Origin: CAZZBK01 sp964387325 | GTDB taxonomy: Bacteria; Planctomycetota; Planctomycetia; Pirellulales; PNKZ01 | Assembly (NCBI GenBank): GCA_964387325.1 | Contig: CAYLYE010000256.1 | Location: 1-8,631 of the forward strand | Length of the DNA stretch: 8,631 nucleotides | Reading direction: 5' to 3' | Shown here: in pieces, positions 6,200 through 8,631 of the stretch | Layout of the letters: every line of letters starts with the position of its first letter | Numbering within the stretch: position 1 is the first letter of the stretch | Translations under genes and position numbers: made by a program | Notes under the pieces: generated by a model | Databases searched by the model: none | Told to the model about the DNA's origin: nothing | The model's input: the letters and a program-made list of their open reading frames with translations, nothing else

Positions 6200-6979
6200 A
6201 TGTCGAACGCCCAACTCAACGCCCGACAGCGAATTCTGGTCGTCGAAGACGAACAGCACTTGGCGTTCATCATCAAGTACAATCTCGAAGCCGAAGGATA
6301 CGACGTGACAGTCGAGGGCGAAGGGCCCGCGGCACTGCAACGCCTGCGCGACGAGTCCGCGCCGTTCGACCTGCTGATTCTCGACCTGATGCTGCCAGGC
6401 ATGAGCGGCTACAGCGTCTGCCAGACGCTTCGCGACGAGGGGAACCAACTGCCGATCTTGATGGTCAGCGCCCGCACGCTGGCCGAGGATCGCATCCGAG
6501 GCTACGAGGTCGGCACCGATCAGTATCTGCAAAAGCCCTTCGAGTTGGACGAACTATTGGCGATGGTGCGCAATTTACTGGCCCGGCATCAGCGGCGCGG
6601 GGCGAGCAGCTCGGCTTTCAATAACAAGGGTTTGTCTACCTACGACTTTGGTCGAGCCCACGTCAATTTCGAGACGTTCGAGGTGAGCGTGGCCGGCGAG
6701 AGCGTCAAGCTCACCAGCACGGAAATGAAATTGCTCCGCTTCTTCATCGAGCATGAGGGGGTCGTCGTCAGCCGCGAAACATTGCTCGAAGAAGTCTGGG
6801 AGCTACGCGGTAGTCCAACGACGCGGACGGTCGACAATTTTATCGTTCGACTGCGGAAGACCTTCGAGGTCGATCCGGCCAATCCGCGGCACTTCTTGAG
6901 CGTTCGTGGGGCAGGCTATCGATTCGTGGCCGAGCCGGACGACACGACCGCGACGAACGACGAGTCGGTCGCCCCGTAG
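6200..6979 (+). CDS. OmpR/PhoB-family response regulator
   Basis: This is a 259-residue protein from the ATG at 6200. A GTG at 6161 would add 13 residues with no motif and neither start has a good Shine-Dalgarno. The receiver domain spans about 11-130: acidic pocket V-V-E-D-E (Glu16, Asp17), phospho-acceptor Asp62 in L-I-L-D-L-M-L-P-G, Ser90 in M-V-S-A-R, and Lys112 in Q-K-P-F. The usual G-A-D-D-Y is G-T-D-Q-Y here, a mild variant. A winged-helix DNA-binding domain spans about 145-243, with L-T-S-T-E-M-K-L-L, the recognition-helix region T-T-R-T-V-D-N-F-I-V-R-L-R-K and the closing G-A-G-Y-R-F wing. It is the cognate regulator of the kinase upstream and should activate or repress promoters once phosphorylated. 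Targets cannot be deduced from the window. Confidence 0.95.
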   Translation: MSNAQLNARQRILVVEDEQHLAFIIKYNLEAEGYDVTVEGEGPAALQRLRDESAPFDLLILDLMLPGMSGYSVCQTLRDEGNQLPILMVSARTLAEDRIRGYEVGTDQYLQKPFELDELLAMVRNLLARHQRRGASSSAFNNKGLSTYDFGRAHVNFETFEVSVAGESVKLTSTEMKLLRFFIEHEGVVVSRETLLEEVWELRGSPTTRTVDNFIVRLRKTFEVDPANPRHFLSVRGAGYRFVAEPDDTTATNDESVAP

Positions 6980-7007
6980 ACACGGCCGCTCACCGCTGGG
7001 TCGATTT

Positions 7008-7041
7008 GTCTCACTATGAGATTCTTGTCCGAGAATGAGAC
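7008..7041 (+). terminator. Possible terminator or switch-like stem after the response regulator
   Basis: GTCTCA (7008-7013) can pair with TGAGAC (7036-7041), with an inner TTCT/AGAA stem (7022-7025 with 7032-7035). Alternatively TCTCA (7009-7013) can pair with the nearer TGAGA (7017-7021). The two folds exclude each other. No clear T-run follows, so termination is uncertain. Confidence 0.3.
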
Positions 7042-7274
7042 GCTTGTTCGCTCGCTGCGCAGGGCCGGCACGCTGCGACTATGTAATTCATAAGCTGTTA
7101 TACATAAGCTACTTACATGCATGGATGCAGTGCTATCGGGCGATTTTTGTTCACTGGCTTGGGATTTGCGTCTGCTACTTCAGCGCAAGAGAGTCATTTC
7201 TGCAGTTTTGCCTATTCAGGCGTTCGGCAGTGGATTTACGTACTGAAAGTACGTCATTAGTTCCAGGCCTTTTG

Positions 7275-7312
7275 CGTGTGTCAGGAACGACCACACGGAC
7301 GAGCGACGGAGA
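7275..7312 (+). promoter_or_regulatory. csrA leader with GGA motifs, probable CsrA autoregulatory site
   Basis: A 6-bp stem CGTGTG/CACACG (7275-7280 with 7292-7297) presents an 11-base loop containing AGGAA (GGA at 7284-7286). Two ACGGA motifs follow at 7295-7299 and 7306-7310, 11 bases apart, and the second is part of the Shine-Dalgarno (GGAGA, 7308-7312) of csrA. CsrA is known to bind A-N-GGA sites, favouring GGA in hairpin loops, and to repress translation when one site covers the ribosome binding site. Autoregulation is inferred from this layout. Confidence 0.5.
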
Positions 7313-7320
7313 TTAGCATC

Positions 7321-7584
7321 ATGCTAGTTCTGAGCAGAAAAGTTGGACAAAAAATTGTCATCGACGATCGAGTCACGCTGATCATCACACGGATCTCCGG
7401 TACCCGGGTAAGCGTGGGGATATTGGCCCCGCCGGGAGTCAAAATTCGCCGTGATGAATTGGAACCGCTCGCCGAGCCGGTGCCCAGCGTCAGTGCCCCT
7501 CAGCGGAGCACCGAGCCCCAGTCATCGCTGCCGCCGGTATCACAGAGCGGCCTGATCGACGGCACCATGCGGTCCATGAGTTAG
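7321..7584 (+). CDS. csrA: Carbon storage regulator CsrA, with extended C-terminus
   Basis: This is an 87-residue protein. The first 50 residues are a canonical CsrA: M-L-V-L-S-R-K-V-G-Q at the start, with Leu4 and Arg6 of the RNA-binding strand, V-G-I-L-A-P-P-G-V at 32-40, and I-R-R-D-E-L with Arg44, the second key RNA-binding residue, at the same place as in the E. coli protein. It dimerises and binds GGA motifs in mRNA leaders to change translation or stability. A tail of about 37 residues (Pro, Ser, Gln rich, likely disordered) makes it longer than the usual 60-odd residues. The ATG at 7321 is fixed by GGAGA at 7308-7312 and by the family N-terminus. It has its own long upstream region and is followed by a strong hairpin, so it is probably a single-gene unit. 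Confidence 0.97.
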   Translation: MLVLSRKVGQKIVIDDRVTLIITRISGTRVSVGILAPPGVKIRRDELEPLAEPVPSVSAPQRSTEPQSSLPPVSQSGLIDGTMRSMS

Positions 7585-7597
7585 CGCGCGTCCCGAC

Positions 7598-7618
7598 GCC
7601 GGTCCGAGACGGACCGGC
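7598..7618. terminator. Strong hairpin between convergent csrA and aminotransferase genes
   Basis: A perfect 8-bp stem GCCGGTCC/GGACCGGC has a 5-base loop GAGAC. It starts 14 bases after the csrA stop and ends 18 bases from the stop of the minus-strand gene. It lacks a T-run on either side, so it may be a bidirectional terminator or an mRNA 3'-end stabiliser. Confidence 0.55.
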
Positions 7619-7635
7619 TATCCGTGCCGGACACC

Positions 7636-8631
7636 TTAGGACCAGGCATCGATGATCTTTCGCAGGGCACGCGCCACCCCGTCGATGACCTCGCGCTCGG
7701 CGAGCAAGACCGGATGATGTAGCACCACCACCTGCGCGCTCGCGGCGGCCGTCTGTGTTAATGTGGTCGCGCGTCGAGCGCGCCGTTCGCTACGCTGTGC
7801 GAACCCGACGAAGCCGGCATCGATAGCCACCCCCTCGGCCTGTGCCGCGGTAATGAAGTCAGCGCGCGAACGGTCGCCGAGCTGTCGGCTGTCGCAGAAC
7901 AACCCCAGCTTGTAATAGGCCGGATCGACATCGCTGTTGTGATTCTCGAATGGCCGCAGAGCAGCCTGTCCTTGCAAGGCTGTTTGCAGCCGCCGTACGC
8001 TGGCCTTTCGCTGCATGTGTCGCTCGGCAAGCGAATTTAGTTGCGGCAACAACACGATCGCCTGCAACTCGCTGAGCGGAAAGGCGTGGTTCCCCTGTTC
8101 GCAAAAAATCTTGGCCCGCTGCTGGACATCGGCACGGCGCGTGAGCAGTGCGCCACCCCGTCCGGCCGAGAGCAGCTTACTGCCGCCGAAGCTGAGCACG
8201 CCGACGTCACCCCAGCTGCCGAGTGGTCGCCCGGCGAGCGAGGCGCCATGGGCCTGGCAGGCGTCCTCGACCACTTGAATGCCGCGACCTTGAGCCCAGG
8301 CCACTACACGATCGATCGGGACCACGCCGCCGTGCAGATGCGAGACGATCACGGCGCGCGTTTGGGACGAGCAGGCTGCATCGAGCTGGTCGAGATCGAG
8401 GTTCGCATTCGAGGTCGTCACATCGACGAGCACAGGGCGCGCGCCGACGGCTTCTATCGCGCGAAAGTTTCCGCCGAAGTCATAACCGGCGAGCAAGACT
8501 TCGTCGTCGCGGCCGACCTGCAAGGCGCGCAGGGCCAACTCGACGGCAAAGGTCCCACTGGAACAAGGATAGGCGTAGTCGACCGCGAAGCGATCGGCGA
8601 GCGCGGCGGCGAATTGCTCGACATGCCCGCC
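7636..8631 (-). CDS. DegT/DnrJ/EryC1/StrS-family PLP aminotransferase, 5' end cut by window edge
   Basis: 331 residues are visible; the reading frame stays open to the right edge, and the true start lies outside. From the edge: H-V-E-Q-F at 3-7 and C-S-S-G-T at 23-27 (phosphate-binding region), V-V-E-D-A-C-Q-A-H-G-A with Asp123 (pairs with the pyridine nitrogen) and Gln126, then S-F-G-G-S-K-L-L-S-A-G-R-G-G with Lys152 as the PLP Schiff-base lysine. The family makes amino sugars and aminocyclitols by transferring an amino group to a keto-sugar. S-x-x-x-S-K-L and the C-terminal L-H-H-P-V-L-L are closer to the aminohydroxybenzoate synthase/scyllo-inosose aminotransferase branch than to the perosamine branch (S-F-H-x-x-K), from memory of the families. 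The product cannot be settled. It converges on csrA. Confidence 0.93.
   Translation of the reverse strand, partial: GGHVEQFAAALADRFAVDYAYPCSSGTFAVELALRALQVGRDDEVLLAGYDFGGNFRAIEAVGARPVLVDVTTSNANLDLDQLDAACSSQTRAVIVSHLHGGVVPIDRVVAWAQGRGIQVVEDACQAHGASLAGRPLGSWGDVGVLSFGGSKLLSAGRGGALLTRRADVQQRAKIFCEQGNHAFPLSELQAIVLLPQLNSLAERHMQRKASVRRLQTALQGQAALRPFENHNSDVDPAYYKLGLFCDSRQLGDRSRADFITAAQAEGVAIDAGFVGFAQRSERRARRATTLTQTAAASAQVVVLHHPVLLAEREVIDGVARALRKIIDAWS

Larger units (their letters stand above)
6980..7320. other. Non-coding stretch between the response regulator and csrA
   Basis: 341 bases with no convincing gene; the open frame across it encodes a Cys/Arg-rich, motif-free peptide. Features seen: competing stems near 7008-7041; a more AT-rich patch at about 7081-7125 with CATAAGCT repeated at 7089-7096 and 7103-7110, a TATACA between them (7099-7104, a possible -10) and the palindrome CATGCATG (7116-7123); a 6-bp stem ACGTAC/GTACGT (7238-7243 with 7249-7254, loop TGAAA); and the csrA leader described separately. 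The csrA promoter must lie here but I cannot place it firmly. Confidence 0.5.

Noticed and set aside
7035..7316. 93-residue plus-strand open frame before csrA
   Set aside because: No RBS, odd Cys/Arg/Phe composition, no motif, and it runs through the probable csrA leader; treated as non-coding.
1..8631. CRISPR array, insertion sequence, tRNA or rRNA
   Set aside because: No regularly spaced repeats, transposase motifs, terminal inverted repeats or structural-RNA signatures were recognised by eye.

Overview
The window looks like chromosomal DNA of a planctomycete (Pirellulales/Gemmata-type relatives). It is GC-rich. It pairs a secreted DUF1080 (3-keto-disaccharide hydrolase fold) protein with a secreted PQQ-like beta-propeller that begins with the N-W-P-x-W-R-G-P-x-G-D-G signature, it has several SGNH proteins, and it has a CsrA with a long C-terminal tail. 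The lineage call is inferred from this gene content; there is no rRNA or other marker gene.

Layout. (1) 1-1844, plus strand: a tight operon with the C-terminal end of a DltB-like MBOAT acyltransferase, a 37-residue single-pass membrane microprotein ending in F-L-Y-Q-N-F, and a membrane-anchored SGNH protein. The order, spacing, topology and C-terminal F-x-Y-x-x-F motif match the DltB-DltX-DltD acyl-relay of Gram-positive teichoic acid D-alanylation, but in what appears to be a teichoic-acid-free organism. This is the most interesting object here. (2) 1896-2597, minus strand: a secreted SGNH hydrolase, convergent with the operon. (3) 2847-5003, plus strand: DUF1080 protein followed by the PQQ-like propeller, both with signal peptides. 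(4) 5174-6979, plus strand: a two-component system, a two-TM histidine kinase with almost no periplasmic loop followed by an OmpR/PhoB response regulator. (5) 6980-7320: a 341-base, relatively AT-rich non-coding stretch ending in a leader with GGA motifs that suggest CsrA autoregulation. (6) 7321-7584, plus strand: csrA. (7) 7598-7618: a strong hairpin between convergent genes. (8) 7636 to the right edge, minus strand: a DegT/DnrJ/EryC1/StrS-type PLP aminotransferase, cut at its 5' end.

How the genes may work together: the MBOAT-microprotein-SGNH set probably moves an acyl group across the membrane onto an extracytoplasmic polymer. The DUF1080 and propeller proteins are secreted and likely act on or bind carbohydrate in the periplasm. 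The two-component pair and CsrA are transcriptional and post-transcriptional regulators whose targets cannot be read here. The aminotransferase hints at amino-sugar or aminocyclitol synthesis to the right of the window. No mobile elements, CRISPR arrays, tRNAs or rRNAs were seen.
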